Counted from the first letter of the stretch, positions 8,318 to 18,600 are shown. The stretch: DNA of 63,699 bases from an uncultured Faecalicatena sp. (GCA_948468385.1 CAOKHZ010000025.1:1-63699), one strand, 5' to 3'. Program-made: numbers and translations. The notes: generated from the sequence alone by a model not told the origin.

Positions 8318-9277
8318 CTATCTATGCCTCCCTTTTCCAGTCCGCGCCTCCGACTCTTCCTCGCCCGCACTTCTCTTTGTGTAACTTGCGGCCGTACTTT
8401 CATCCGCCACTTCCGAACGTTCACGACGCACTCTCACGACGACCACGATCATGATGACCAACCCCGCCACAAGCATCCCAATCATGCTCGCCATGAACGT
8501 GGTCTGGTCGCCCGTCTTCACGACGTCGCCCCCCGGCGGGTCGCCTTGTCCGGGATTTCCCGGCGTTCCCGGAGTCCCCGGGTTTCCCGGCGGGTTGCCG
8601 CCCGGATTGTCCGGCGTTCCCGGCAAAGAGGGAAGTGCCTCCGTGGCAAAATCCATCTGCAGCCTGGCAAACGTGTTCTGATAATCATTGACCAACGTCT
8701 CGCCGTCCAAAGCTACCTTCAGCTTGACGATGCCCTCGTCTCCGTTCCCCATCCGATCGAGATAAAAATAATCGTCAAGCGACGTGGTCGCCCCATGAAG
8801 TCCAACACCATTAAACCTGCCCTCGCCACCAAACTTCTCACTCGAATACAGCGTCGTCGTCTCGCCCGCCGCGTCCGTGTACGTCAACAAGTAGTCATAC
8901 GCGCCACCCGCCGCGTCACCGGCATCCTCCAGGGAATTTAACACCTCGTTCTTCATATACCAGTCCGCCTGGCCGTCATAATCATTCTTCAACGTAATGA
9001 CAAGCTCCACCGAATCCCCCGGCTGCATCAGATTCACCTCGTCGGCCATGTTGCCCGACGTAAAATTCGTTTCCATCGCTTTGCCGTCAAAAAGAACCTG
9101 CCATCCGGCCGCGCCTTGCCGGTCTTCGGCCAACGCCGTCGTTGAGGCCGTTGCAGTCAAAATCATCGATGCCAAAAACGCGATTGCCAAAAAGCCCCTG
9201 GCCGAAAACGCACCGGCCAAAAGCCCCCTGGTCAAAAATGTGCCCGACCGGCATAATCCAATCCTTTCTCTCTTCAT
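8318..9277 (-). CDS. VKTGD-motif surface protein, locus 1
   Basis: The 319-residue protein has an unusually long signal region of about 50 residues, then a folded domain (AEDRQGAAGWQVLFDGKAME ... LQMDFATEA, residues 51-215). A Gly/Pro/Asn collagen-like linker, the motif VVKTGDQTT, a membrane helix and a charged tail follow. The order motif-helix-basic tail is that of a sortase sorting signal, but the motif is VKTGD instead of LPxTG. The domain repeatedly mentions flexible donor-like loops (FTSGNMADEVNLMQPGD) similar to TasA-family beta-sandwiches. Paralogue: 24891-25814. The stop is 1 base from the start of the next gene. Confidence 0.7.
   Translation of the reverse strand: MKRERIGLCRSGTFLTRGLLAGAFSARGFLAIAFLASMILTATASTTALAEDRQGAAGWQVLFDGKAMETNFTSGNMADEVNLMQPGDSVELVITLKNDYDGQADWYMKNEVLNSLEDAGDAAGGAYDYLLTYTDAAGETTTLYSSEKFGGEGRFNGVGLHGATTSLDDYFYLDRMGNGDEGIVKLKVALDGETLVNDYQNTFARLQMDFATEALPSLPGTPDNPGGNPPGNPGTPGTPGNPGQGDPPGGDVVKTGDQTTFMASMIGMLVAGLVIMIVVVVRVRRERSEVADESTAASYTKRSAGEEESEARTGKGRHR
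9168..9250 (-). repeat. Imperfect tandem repeat in a signal-peptide coding region
   Basis: Units around GCCAAAAA...CCCCTGGCC repeat about every 27-30 bases and encode the duplicated LLAGAFSARG / FLAIAFLAS parts of the signal region of the VKTGD protein. The paralogue in locus 2 lacks this expansion. Confidence 0.5.
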
Positions 9278-9293
9278 CGCCCTTCATTCCCCC

Positions 9294-10064
9294 TTACAAA
9301 ATTCCCAGAGCCGAAGCATCCACGCCCCACGCGCTGCGAATCGCGTCCTGCGCGTTGTGCGTCTGCACCGCGTCCACCTCCACGTCCACATGGAATTCCA
9401 CGCCGTCATATTTATAAATAGTGGTAATCGTGCTCCCATTCGTTTCCACCCTGGCCTCGGCCGCCACACTCCCGTCTATCCGGACGGAATCCACAAACGC
9501 CGCCGACTCCGCGCCGGAAGGTAGAATTCCCTTGTAATAAAGCTCCACGCACTCCCTTTCACCCGTGCCGACGTCATCGGGATTTTTCACCCATTGTCCC
9601 TCGTTCACGAAATGCAAGTCAATCAGGCTCGGTGAAAGCGTCGTCACCTTTTTTCCATCCTTCATCCAATACCGATAAATCCGCACCCGCACGTACTCAT
9701 CAATGCTCCCGCTGTTTTTGACGGTCAAAACCTCGTCATAACTTTTGTTCAACGCCAGCTTCTCTCCCTCGCCAAGCATGCTTCGAAGCAACACCCCGCT
9801 CGTGGATTCTCCGCCCTGATTGGTGCTCACTTTCCATTCGCTATTGTCATAATCACGGCTGCTGACTACCTCGCCATTCTCCAACAGGCTCACGCCAATC
9901 TGCGAGACCGTGATTTCGGCCGTGTAATTTTCACTATAATATGTCAATGCCGCCCGCGTGCTGCCAATCGTGCTCCCCATCAATAACAACACCGCCAACG
10001 CCATCAAAACGTACGTCACATATTTTCCATTCGAGGACTTTTTCTTCCTACCCGTCCGTCTCAT
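9294..10064 (-). CDS. TasA-like fibre protein with SipW-type signal peptide, locus 1
   Basis: The 256-residue protein has a basic N-terminus, one hydrophobic segment (about 15-34) and the typical SipW-dependent junction GSTRAALTYYSENYTAEI. A TasA/camelysin-like beta domain follows, with the family-like phrases VSQIGVSLLENGE, LTVKNSGSIDEYVRVRIYRYW and AVQTHNAQDAI. The last phrase resembles the tail seen in TasA-type proteins (EAVQTHNAQDAI). It is likely exported, cleaved by the SipW peptidase of the operon and assembled into fibres. The start overlaps the upstream gene's stop (TGATG). Paralogue: 25830-26591, highly similar. Confidence 0.8.
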   Translation of the reverse strand: MRRTGRKKKSSNGKYVTYVLMALAVLLLMGSTIGSTRAALTYYSENYTAEITVSQIGVSLLENGEVVSSRDYDNSEWKVSTNQGGESTSGVLLRSMLGEGEKLALNKSYDEVLTVKNSGSIDEYVRVRIYRYWMKDGKKVTTLSPSLIDLHFVNEGQWVKNPDDVGTGERECVELYYKGILPSGAESAAFVDSVRIDGSVAAEARVETNGSTITTIYKYDGVEFHVDVEVDAVQTHNAQDAIRSAWGVDASALGIL

Positions 10065-10606
10065 CAGTTGTCAGCCCCCTCTCTCTGGCCGCCCGTCTCC
10101 TGATACTCCGAATAAACCGTCGTCCAGTCGGCAGTGGCATTCCCCGACGCGTCATACACGACCGGAGTACATTCCTGAATGACGACCACGTTGAAATTGT
10201 CTTTGTCAAACCCTTCCGGCAAAACGATTTTCGCGTCCAACACCGTGCTCGTCGCCCCCGCCGCAAGTATTGGCCGATAATACCAATACCCGCCATCACC
10301 CGGATACCAGTTTTGGCCGCCATCAGGTTCCGCATATTCAATGGCAAGCTCGCCGCCATAAAACACCTTCACCCTGACAAAACAATCATTGACCGCCGAA
10401 GCATTTTCAACGGAAATATGTTTCGTCATGTTGCTCAATCCCTCATGAATCTCTGTCTCCGCCCCCAAATTCACGACCTGGCTGCCGCCCGCGGACACGT
10501 ACGTCGTGAAATACGCTTGTGCGCCCTCTATTGTCAACACGGCCGTCATGCCGAGGGCCGCGGCCGACATCACGGCCAATTTCCCATATCTTTTCCAATC
10601 CATCAT
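10064..10606 (-). CDS. SipW-dependent secreted protein (TasA/TapA-like partner), locus 1
   Basis: The 180-residue protein has a signal segment LAVMSAAALGMTAVLTIEGAQAYFT, whose G-A-x-A-YFT end is characteristic of SipW-processed precursors. The rest is a small beta domain (KHISVENASAVNDCFVRVKVF ... GYWYYRPILAAGATSTVLDAKI). Residues ILAAGATSTVL and the NDCFVRVKV strand are typical of TasA-family folds. Two ATGs lie in tandem; the second (10603) aligns better with the paralogue. It is immediately followed by the larger TasA-like gene, so the pair may be minor and major fibre components. Paralogue: 26588-27205, which has an extra 25 residues at the C-terminus. Confidence 0.75.
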   Translation of the reverse strand: MMDWKRYGKLAVMSAAALGMTAVLTIEGAQAYFTTYVSAGGSQVVNLGAETEIHEGLSNMTKHISVENASAVNDCFVRVKVFYGGELAIEYAEPDGGQNWYPGDGGYWYYRPILAAGATSTVLDAKIVLPEGFDKDNFNVVVIQECTPVVYDASGNATADWTTVYSEYQETGGQREGADN

Positions 10607-10707
10607 CCCTGCCGCCGCTCCTTCCTAATTCTTTCTCCAATTCAACACATGAAATCCTTGTCATCCTGTGGATTTATCCCAAATCCGGCTTGTTGCGCGA
10701 AACCGCG

Positions 10708-11787
10708 TCACTCGGTGGGATTCTCCCAAATCCACCCGTTGTCACCGTCCGACTCAAAATGGTTCGTCACGCCATAACCGCCGCGGTTGCCCCCGTCATA
10801 ACGGTTCGTAAAGCTCACCGCCGCTTGTTCTACCGCTTCTTGGGTTCCCGCCGTGGCCTCCACCGCCACGTCGGACCATATCAGCACGGACTCCGTGTCC
10901 GATCCGACAATCGTATAACTGGCGCCGGAATAAACCTCCGTCACCGTGACGGTGAGTCCTGCCGGGATTCCTTCCACCGTCACCGTCTCGCTGCCCGCCT
11001 GCCCAAACGTGATGCCGACCACGTCGCTGTACACCACGGTGTCCGTCTCGTCACGCCCCTCGATTCGGAACACGAACGTTGCCTGCCCAAGCGACTCGTT
11101 AAAATTCATCAACGTCTTCGTAATTGCAAGCTTTCCAAACTGCGGCTCGCCCTCGGCCTTCAGTCCGATTACCGTGTCATAATCCCAATTGTCACTTCCC
11201 GCGCCGGACAACGCGTACTCGCTACTTGGCAACGCCGTCAAATACGGGGCGAACACATACTTCACGCTATAATCCGCATTATAAGTGGCCTGCGGTACCA
11301 CCAGGTACATTCCCGTCTCCAGGTTTTCAAAAACGCCCTTGGCCGCACCGATACTTCCCGCCGCCTTCTCGATTTGAATCGTGGCCACCGCCTCGGCACC
11401 GTTCTCCTCGCCAATCCTCAGACGGCTCATCGCCTCCTCGGCCATCCCCATCCATTCGTCGGCCGTCGTCTTGTCATTTACCCTGCCAAAGTCGATGCCG
11501 GAAAACACGCCGACGGCCGTAAACGCACCCGTGGCATCCACGTCCGCCACCTTGTATAGCGACACTGGGATGCTCATCTTGTCAAAATCTTCTTGATCGT
11601 CACTGCCCTCCACGGACACCGTGATTTGGCAGTCCGTTTTTTTTGTGTCAATCGCAACCGCCGCCCACGTCCGCATGTAAGCCAGACACGGCAACGTCGT
11701 CAAAAATAATGCCAGTGCCAACACGCACCCTTTTTTGCATCCTGCCGTCTTGTTCTTATCTATCCCTCTTATTTTCAACATCCTCAC
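10708..11787 (-). CDS. Pilin-like secreted protein, FctA/FctB-type isopeptide domain, locus 1
   Basis: The 359-residue protein has a signal peptide (about residues 19-40), a first domain with SIPVSLYKVADVDATG and GMYLVVP typical of pilin N-domains, and a second domain of the streptococcal pilin isopeptide-linkage type (KLAITKTLMNFNESLGQATFVFRIEG ... TVEGIPAGLTVTVTEVYSGASY; the Lys, Asp/Asn and Glu needed for an isopeptide bond are present in such folds). No LPxTG or C-terminal membrane helix follows; the chain ends with YGVTNHFESDGDNGWIWENPTE. It may be held by the pilus or by a non-standard attachment. The start is uncertain (GTG 11787 or ATG 11781). Paralogue: 27224-28267. Confidence 0.75.
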   Translation of the reverse strand: MRMLKIRGIDKNKTAGCKKGCVLALALFLTTLPCLAYMRTWAAVAIDTKKTDCQITVSVEGSDDQEDFDKMSIPVSLYKVADVDATGAFTAVGVFSGIDFGRVNDKTTADEWMGMAEEAMSRLRIGEENGAEAVATIQIEKAAGSIGAAKGVFENLETGMYLVVPQATYNADYSVKYVFAPYLTALPSSEYALSGAGSDNWDYDTVIGLKAEGEPQFGKLAITKTLMNFNESLGQATFVFRIEGRDETDTVVYSDVVGITFGQAGSETVTVEGIPAGLTVTVTEVYSGASYTIVGSDTESVLIWSDVAVEATAGTQEAVEQAAVSFTNRYDGGNRGGYGVTNHFESDGDNGWIWENPTE

Positions 11788-11793
11788 CTCTTG

Positions 11794-11849
11794 CCATGAG
11801 CATTTACAATGAAAACTTCTCGGAGTTTCACACAGGCTTCATGTGAACG
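11794..11849. repeat. Dispersed repeat copy, CCATGAG family
   Basis: CCATGAGCATTTACAATG, then AAAACTTCTC, then GGCTTCATGTGAACG, between the sortase and the third pilin gene. The ends resemble those of 1501-1545. It is a diverged copy, weaker than the others. Confidence 0.3.
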
Positions 11850-11869
11850 CCCCGCCTATCGCTACTTTT

Positions 11870-12730
11870 TTATTCCTTCTTCTTTACTCCCGTGGCTTTC
11901 CTCATAATCAATATTACGAGTATCGTCACGCCAAGTCCAAGCAACAGATACAGCATATAATAATTCTGAATGGCCTGCACCATGGACTCCGTCGGCGTGG
12001 TTTCCAGCTCCCCGTCATAAGGGACGCGGTGCCCCCGCACCAACAATCGGTGGCTGTTCACCCCGTAAGGCGTGCAGGTGAACAACGTCACGTAATCCTG
12101 CCCCGGCTCCACCTGCAAAGCCGCTTCCAACGCGTCAAAATCATCCTTGTCAACCATGGGAAGTACCTGGTCCACCTCGTACGCCATGTCCTCGTTCAAA
12201 ACGTGCACGTAAAAGCGATCGCCCCGCCCGAGCTGGTCAATGTCTGTAAACAGCTTCGCGCTGGGAAGCCCCCTATGCGCCGAGAGCACCGTGTGGTTTC
12301 CCTCGCCCCCCACCGGAAGCTTCGTCCCGTTCAGGTGCCCGACACCCGTCTGCAGCACTTCCTCATCCGTCCCGTGGTAAATGGCCAGCTTGACGTTAAT
12401 CTTCGGAATCGTGACGTAGCCCATGACCCCGTCCCCACCCACGTTGAGCACTTTCCAGTACTCCGTGTTCTTTATGTCATCGGAATGATCGATGCCAAAC
12501 ACGTCCGTCAAAATGCTGTTCTGCTCAAATGTCTGATTGTAATATCTGGCTGCCGCCCATTCCTCTTCAAAGTTTTCCTCAGTCATCTGGCTCACGACCT
12601 CGTCATAATTAGAAATGAGCTGCGACTGCCGGTACTTGTTCCACTGGTCGGCCACGGTCGGATAAATCAAAATGCCGAAGCCCGCCAAAAATAACAGTCC
12701 GAACAAAATTGTGGACAATTTCTTTTTCAT
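11870..12730 (-). CDS. Class C (pilin-polymerising) sortase, second of the pair, locus 1
   Basis: The 286-residue sortase has an N-terminal membrane helix (about 7-23) and a second one near the C-terminus (about 253-275), the two-helix layout of class C enzymes. Catalytic residues can be placed: His152 (LSAHRGLPSAKLF), Cys219 (TLFTCTPYG) and Arg228 (NSHRLLVRG). Class C sortases join backbone pilins through a pilin Lys. The ATG overlaps the stop of the preceding sortase by 4 bases (ATGA). Having two such enzymes per locus may reflect division of work between backbone polymerisation and tip or third-pilin addition. Paralogue: 28284-29165. Confidence 0.9.
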   Translation of the reverse strand: MKKKLSTILFGLLFLAGFGILIYPTVADQWNKYRQSQLISNYDEVVSQMTEENFEEEWAAARYYNQTFEQNSILTDVFGIDHSDDIKNTEYWKVLNVGGDGVMGYVTIPKINVKLAIYHGTDEEVLQTGVGHLNGTKLPVGGEGNHTVLSAHRGLPSAKLFTDIDQLGRGDRFYVHVLNEDMAYEVDQVLPMVDKDDFDALEAALQVEPGQDYVTLFTCTPYGVNSHRLLVRGHRVPYDGELETTPTESMVQAIQNYYMLYLLLGLGVTILVILIMRKATGVKKKE

Positions 12731-13686
12731 GCTCCTTCCTCCCGCGACCCATCTGGTTCGGCCTTTGTCCCCTCGGAATCTGCTTTCCCCTCTTCCGAGT
12801 CAGCCTTCGCCTTTTCTTTTGCCGCTTCAGATTTCTGCTTCATCCGCATTTTCCTATCCCTTCGATATAACACGAAACAAAACGCGCCCGTCACCGCCAG
12901 ACCGATGACCACCCATAACAAATAATTGGTATGAAGGCTCATGTTGCCAAGCGGAACGCTCTCGTTCATGACCACTTCCGGCTCATACGGCACCCGATGT
13001 CCCCGCACCAAAAGGCGGTGGCTGTTCACCCCATAAGGCGTACACGTAAGGAGCGTGACCAAATCCTCGCCCTCCTCCACGGACAAGCATTGCGTCTCCT
13101 CCGGCTCGACCACCATAATCTGATCCACCTCGTAACACAAGATGTCATCTAAAATATGCAGGAGAAAATGATCTCCTTTTTCCAATTTGTCCAAATCCGT
13201 GAACAGTGCCGCGCTCGGCAAGCCCCGGTGCGCGGAGATGACCGCGTGGGTATCTTTCCCTCCCGCCGGAAGGGAACTCCCTTCCAAATGTCCCGCCGCC
13301 TTTTCCAATACGTCCTCGTCCGTCGTGTGGAAAATGGGAAGCGTAATCTTAATCTTGGGAATCTCAATCGTCCCCATGATGCCGTCCCCGCCAATGTTTA
13401 AGCAGGACATGTAACGTTCGTCTTCCTCGCTCGCCTGCGCGACGGCAAACGAGTCGGGAAGGATGCTGGGAAGGAGGGCATCATTGTAGCTTTCTGCCTG
13501 CGCCCATTCCGCCTCGTAATCAATCGTGCCCTGTGCCTCCATGTCGGCCACCGTCTGCTCATAATTACTAATCAACTGACCCTGCCGATAATTATTCCAT
13601 TGATTTGCCACGAGCGGATACAACAGCAAGGACAACCCGGCTAAAAATAAAATCACTATGAAAATTTTACTCGCTTTCTTACTCAT
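12727..13686 (-). CDS. Class C (pilin-polymerising) sortase, first of the pair, locus 1
   Basis: The protein has 319 residues when started at ATG 13686 (MSKKASKIFIVILFLAG). That start has AAGGAGAG 8 bases upstream, and the 41 residues of the longer frame look non-coding. It has membrane helices near both ends, His in SAHRGLPSAALFTDLDKL, Cys in TLLTCTPYG and Arg in NSHRLLVRGHRVPY. A Lys/Glu/Ala-rich tail (KAKADSEEGKADSEG) of about 50 residues follows the second helix and would be cytosolic. The gene follows the backbone pilin after a 215-base gap that contains a strong stem-loop. Paralogue: 29162-30211. Confidence 0.9.
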   Translation of the reverse strand: MSKKASKIFIVILFLAGLSLLLYPLVANQWNNYRQGQLISNYEQTVADMEAQGTIDYEAEWAQAESYNDALLPSILPDSFAVAQASEEDERYMSCLNIGGDGIMGTIEIPKIKITLPIFHTTDEDVLEKAAGHLEGSSLPAGGKDTHAVISAHRGLPSAALFTDLDKLEKGDHFLLHILDDILCYEVDQIMVVEPEETQCLSVEEGEDLVTLLTCTPYGVNSHRLLVRGHRVPYEPEVVMNESVPLGNMSLHTNYLLWVVIGLAVTGAFCFVLYRRDRKMRMKQKSEAAKEKAKADSEEGKADSEGTKAEPDGSREEGA

Positions 13687-13795
13687 CCAGACTCTCCTTG
13701 TGGCTGTACCTGCGTTCCCATCATTACCTTGTACGCATATTCCTGCGGCAGAGGATATTAGCCCTTCCCGCACAAGTTCACATTCTTCTTTTAAA

Positions 13796-13818
13796 CCTCG
13801 GGGCATCATGCCCCGAGG
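13796..13818 (-). promoter_or_regulatory. GC-rich stem-loop between backbone pilin and sortases, locus 1
   Basis: CCTCGGGGCAT and ATGCCCCGAGG form a perfect 11-bp stem with a 1-base loop. Read on the minus strand it is followed by TTTAAAAGAAG, so it could act as a weak, leaky terminator or as an mRNA-stabilising 3' end. Either would let backbone pilin be made in excess of sortase. Confidence 0.55.
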
Positions 13819-13901
13819 AATGTCTCGCGCTTTTCTTTTTCAATCTTTAGCAAAAGCACCCCGCCGTTTCATAAACAATGCTTCTCAACGGCCAATACAC
13901 A

Positions 13902-15563
13902 TCATTCCTTCGAAACATCCTTGGAGGATTTTCTACGGCTCGCGAAGAACAAACCGGCCGCGATAATCATGATGGCGCAACCACCAATGGTAAAGATAGT
14001 CGTACCGATACCACCAGTGGACGGAAGACCGGAAAGCTTGGTGTTTGGTATGTTAATTTTATCTCCGGACGCCGCATTTCCAAACTCGCCTACGTTGACT
14101 GAAGAATCACCCTTCTTATCTGTTCCATTAATGGTAACCGTATACGTCTTGGTCAAATCCTCTTCCTCATCGCCTTCGTTCAGCTTGTTTTTCGTGACCG
14201 TTATCGTATAAGTAACATCCTCTCCGTTATACTCGTCGCCAGGATCCGTTAAAGCAATCTCAATCTTGTAAATTGTATCATTAATCGAATATCCGTCAGG
14301 TGCCGCTGTCTCCATCAGGTAATATGTTTTATCACCGTCCAGCCCCTTAAAGTCAATCTTGCCATCCTCTTTCGTTACGATATGGTCAAATTCAGTTGCG
14401 TATACGCTATTTTCTTCACTCCATTTTATCTCCGTAGTATTCTCACCCGCTTCAGCAACTTCCTCATATAAGGTAAACGTCGCACCAGGCAGCGCTTTAC
14501 CGTCATCACCGATTTTTCCGAACACGCCATTCAGGGCAAATGTAAACACCTGCTCCTTGTCTTCTTTCGTGGTCGTTTCGTTCGGTGTGCGTGAATACTC
14601 CAACGTGGCTTTATTTTCACCCACCATCTTAACCGCGTCGTCCGTAATTTCCACACTATACTTTATGGTAACTGCACGTTCTTCCACCGTGGCACTTGCA
14701 AGACTCGAAATATACTCCGGCTTAAATGCAATTGTAAACGTGTCATGCTCAGCATCATAATCCGAGGTGTACTCTGTACCTTTTGTCAGTGTCTCTATAT
14801 CCTCTCCCGTTCCAATTGTCACAACCGGCTCCGTGCTATATTTCAAACCATTCACAATCGTGTCAGTAATTTTGAAAGTTGGATTTGTATAATAGCTCGG
14901 ATCATAGGATGGAATCGTACTTGAAATCGTAAACGAAACAGTGTCTCCCACTTTCACTTCCGTGTCAAACTCCGGCTTCTCCAAAGACTTATCAACCGTT
15001 ATCTCGCTCGACTTGGCAAATGCGTCGGTTGTTTCCAATGTCCAATTTTCACTGGCATCCAACGTGTCCGTTGCAAGCGTATTATTACTGCCACTGCCTT
15101 CCACCGTGTAAAAAACACTGACAACCATCGGGTTATACGTCTTGACCGCGTCAGTCTTTGGCGGCGTCACCAAGACCATCCACGTACCGGCGGTCAATTT
15201 CCCATTTTCAGCATCTCTGGGATCGAATCCCTCTTTTTTATCCAAGCTGGCCGGATTGGCGGCCAAAGCAGTAATCACTTCACTTGTCAGGCCTACCACG
15301 TTTCCTTCTGTATCAAACGTCACTTTCTCCCCTGCGTTGGGAGTTCCCGCCGCCCACACATATCCGGTGAAGCCGCTGTCATTATACGTTGCGTCGATAA
15401 TCTGGTATGCGTCAAATGTCGCACCCGCCTCCACGTTTGTAATCTCCACCTTTTTTGAATCTTCCGGCACCGGTTTTGTACCGGCCGCCGATACCGTCAC
15501 CGCCATTCCCAGTACCAATGCCAGCGACAACATCACTGCAAAAAATTTTTTGAATTTTTTCAT
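13902..15563 (-). CDS. Major backbone pilin with LPSTG sorting signal, locus 1
   Basis: The 553-residue protein has a signal peptide (1-27, ending TVSAA), an N-terminal pilin domain (MVLVTPPKT ... NPMVVSVFY), and middle domains of the isopeptide fimbrial type (VDKSLEKPEFDTEVKVGDTVSF, ITDTIVNGLKYS). A Cna-B/SpaA-like module carries the E-box YYLMETAAPDGYSIN. LPSTG begins at residue 513 and is followed by a membrane helix and RRKSSKD. This is the profile of a class C sortase-polymerised shaft pilin. The Lys of a pilin motif is not obvious; KTYNP is the closest. The signal peptide and C-terminus are almost identical to the paralogue at 30462-32036, whereas the exposed middle is strongly diverged. 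Confidence 0.9.
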   Translation of the reverse strand: MKKFKKFFAVMLSLALVLGMAVTVSAAGTKPVPEDSKKVEITNVEAGATFDAYQIIDATYNDSGFTGYVWAAGTPNAGEKVTFDTEGNVVGLTSEVITALAANPASLDKKEGFDPRDAENGKLTAGTWMVLVTPPKTDAVKTYNPMVVSVFYTVEGSGSNNTLATDTLDASENWTLETTDAFAKSSEITVDKSLEKPEFDTEVKVGDTVSFTISSTIPSYDPSYYTNPTFKITDTIVNGLKYSTEPVVTIGTGEDIETLTKGTEYTSDYDAEHDTFTIAFKPEYISSLASATVEERAVTIKYSVEITDDAVKMVGENKATLEYSRTPNETTTKEDKEQVFTFALNGVFGKIGDDGKALPGATFTLYEEVAEAGENTTEIKWSEENSVYATEFDHIVTKEDGKIDFKGLDGDKTYYLMETAAPDGYSINDTIYKIEIALTDPGDEYNGEDVTYTITVTKNKLNEGDEEEDLTKTYTVTINGTDKKGDSSVNVGEFGNAASGDKINIPNTKLSGLPSTGGIGTTIFTIGGCAIMIIAAGLFFASRRKSSKDVSKE

Positions 15564-15683
15564 CTTTCTTCTCCTTCTCCTCTTATTTTTTTAACACATT
15601 GTTCACGCACGCCTTTTGCACAGTTTTTCCTATGTACCTCATGTATTCTTTCTGTGCCATGACAGGCTGCCAAAAAGAAATTT

Positions 15684-18600
15684 CTAAATCCTTAACTTTT
15701 CAGCACCCCCCTTATGTTTATTTCTATATGCTATCAGCGCCGCGGCCGACATCAGCAGCACGCCGCCAAACATATACCAATAAATTCCAGTTCCGCCCGT
15801 GGACGGAAGTTCGTAAACGACCTCGTTTTTGAAATAGTAGACACACAACACATCTCCATTTTCACCCTCATAGGCATCCGCTTCCTTGGAAACAAACTCT
15901 CCTGTCTCCCCGTCTCTTACCGCCACCGTAGCTTTGTCATCTTCACCAATCGTCACCATCCATTCCATGGTGCTCAACGCGTAACCGACTGGTGACTCTA
16001 CCTCTTTTAGCAAATACGTGCCTGCTTCAAGCTTTAATTCTTCGGCCGTCTTTGCATTCATCAACAAGCCCTTATCATCAGAAATAAACGTATCCGACAC
16101 TGCTCCGGCCACTGGCGTCCCATACGGATCACATGGTGTCAGTAGAAATTTTGCTCCTTTTAAAGGATTACTTTGTTCCGTACTTTCACCACTACCCACC
16201 TTCACGATTCTGAAATCCGTAAGCAATGTATTTGTCACGACCAGCGTATCCTTATACACCCCATTCCGTTCGGTTGCTCCGGCATTTTCACTTGTCCTTG
16301 CCGTATATTGAACCTTGTACTGGGCAGATGGGAAAGTTCCCGTTTGGCCATCTTCAACCGGGTGGCCTTCGGCATCCAACTCCCGCACACTATATACGAT
16401 TTCTATGGCATTCGCATTATAGTTTTCTTCCTGCCCTTCCACTTTAGGAGGCCATTCATAACGATACTGCGGAAGATTGTCAAACGCCGCCTTCCAGCCA
16501 TTGGCTTCGCTTAGCGTGACCGTCCTATATATTGGATTTCCATTTTCATCAGTACATGGATAGGGCTCTCCGTCAGCATATAATGCCAACTTTACCTCCG
16601 ATGGTCGGAACTCCGCGCCCCCGGCACCTTCATTTTGCCACTCCTTTTCCACCTCGACGCTGATTGGCTTTAACTTATTCGTCAATACGCCATTCTCCAG
16701 TATCGGTTCATATCCATCAGGAAGGCTGATTTCCTCCACGCTGTAACTATACGTATACTCTACACCATTGGCACCACTGTGTACCGGGAGTCCCTTCCAC
16801 TCATGACGCCAACCATTCTCCTCCGACAGCTCCGCTACCATCGCCGTTCTCTTGTCATCACCATCCGCTCCAGCCTTTTGTAAAAGCCGAATGACAACTT
16901 TTTCCGGCCTGAACGGATTATCCTGGTCATCCCATTTCTTTTCCACGCTATACGTCGTAGTTGGCGGGGTGGTAACTGAAACGGGCTCCGATTTTGGTAA
17001 CGTAAACTGCATGTAACAACATGACCCCGTACCGCCTCGCTCCATATAAAATATCTTCATCGTATGTGTCGCAGCAGGGTCATTTAACATTCCATTCTTT
17101 TGCATCCAATCCCGCAAATCAACGGAATGTCCTATCGCACTATGGATTCCACCAATATCAACGACTAATTTCCCGTCAACAAATAACCAGAAATCATCAT
17201 CTCCTCGGAAATAGTATTCCATTGGCCCCGTATAGTCACCCACTTTAAAATTAATGGTATACGTCATCCCAAAAAACCAGTTGTGTTCCGTCCCATTTTT
17301 CTCATCATTTTCAGGCGTATTATAAGATGAATGATAAGTATTTGTATCTGCCATCCATTTCTTATAAATATACTGACCATTCCTCGCGCCCATCTTAGGA
17401 TCCATACCATCCTCGCCATCTAATGGCCAAAAGAAATTGGAATATCTTACTGGCTTAGGCTGCCCTGACGGTGCCCATCCTTCGAACGGTTTAAATGTTG
17501 TCAAATCCTCCATTCCGGGTACTACGTTTCCATTTTTATATACGGATGCCAAAGTATACGTGTCACCATTTTGTTTAAATCGAAGACTATAACCTTCACA
17601 AGCCGTTGAACCAACCCCTATTGAAGTATCTTCTCCAACGGCAAACAAATTTTTAGGAGCCGCAATTCCATCATTAAACTGTAACGTTCCATTAGCCCCG
17701 CCTTGTAATTCGCTCTTAACAAACCCTTGTGCAACTCCCGAGCCACCATTTCCTTTATTCAAAAACTTGCCATTAATACTCGCGTTTTCAACATATTGAC
17801 TCCCATTCCCGGAAGTGGCCTGACCCACTTGCAATTTAGGTTTCGTAGTCCCCTCCGGATAGTTACTTGGACTATTAATTCCCTTTTCATTTGTATCGCC
17901 CAACTGATTCCCATTCGGTTTTGAGGCACTAATGTCATAGTCAAAAAACTGCACGGGGACGTCCTCAAATTGTACGTTTTCATATTGCTTCGGCTCGTAC
18001 CAAAAACGTATCACCGTATCCGCCGTCAGTTTTACCTCCTGAATTGCCAAGCTTTCTGTTGAAGTCGTACTGGCACCACTTGATTTGACATCATATGACA
18101 GATACATAGGTTGCTTAGTACCGTCCTCCAGCCAAGTCTTTTTTTCATCTTCTGAACCGCTCAAACATTTCGTATTGGTGGCAATCCAAATTTTTGTTAA
18201 TTCATAATGTGCATCTTCCTCTTCACTATACGCTTTACAAATCTTACTCAATTCCTCGACCTTACAATAATATTCATTCGGAATCGTAATCTCATCTTGG
18301 GAATATATTTCGCAATTCTCCGTCGTTGTTTTAACTCTACCATTTTCCGGGTCATACGCCGTATCTGCACCTGTCACAGCATCTGCCGTGCCATCTATCG
18401 TCTCGATATTCTCTCCCCAGTGCTGTACTGTCAACGTGATGTTTCCAGAAAGATTCTCCAAATTCACGTACACGTACACCGAAAAGTGTTCCGTCTCTAT
18501 CACCACGTCCTTCTCTTCCGTGGCGGTCGCCCCCATGTCCGTCGCCACGCCGCTGTTTTCATCAACGTGGATGACGCCCACCTCGGTCGCCTCGTCCTCG

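Noticed and set aside
10519-11559. Open frame of about 346 codons on the plus strand opposite the third pilin gene
   Set aside because: Arg/His/Pro-rich translation typical of a shadow frame; the minus strand has signal peptide and pilin domains.
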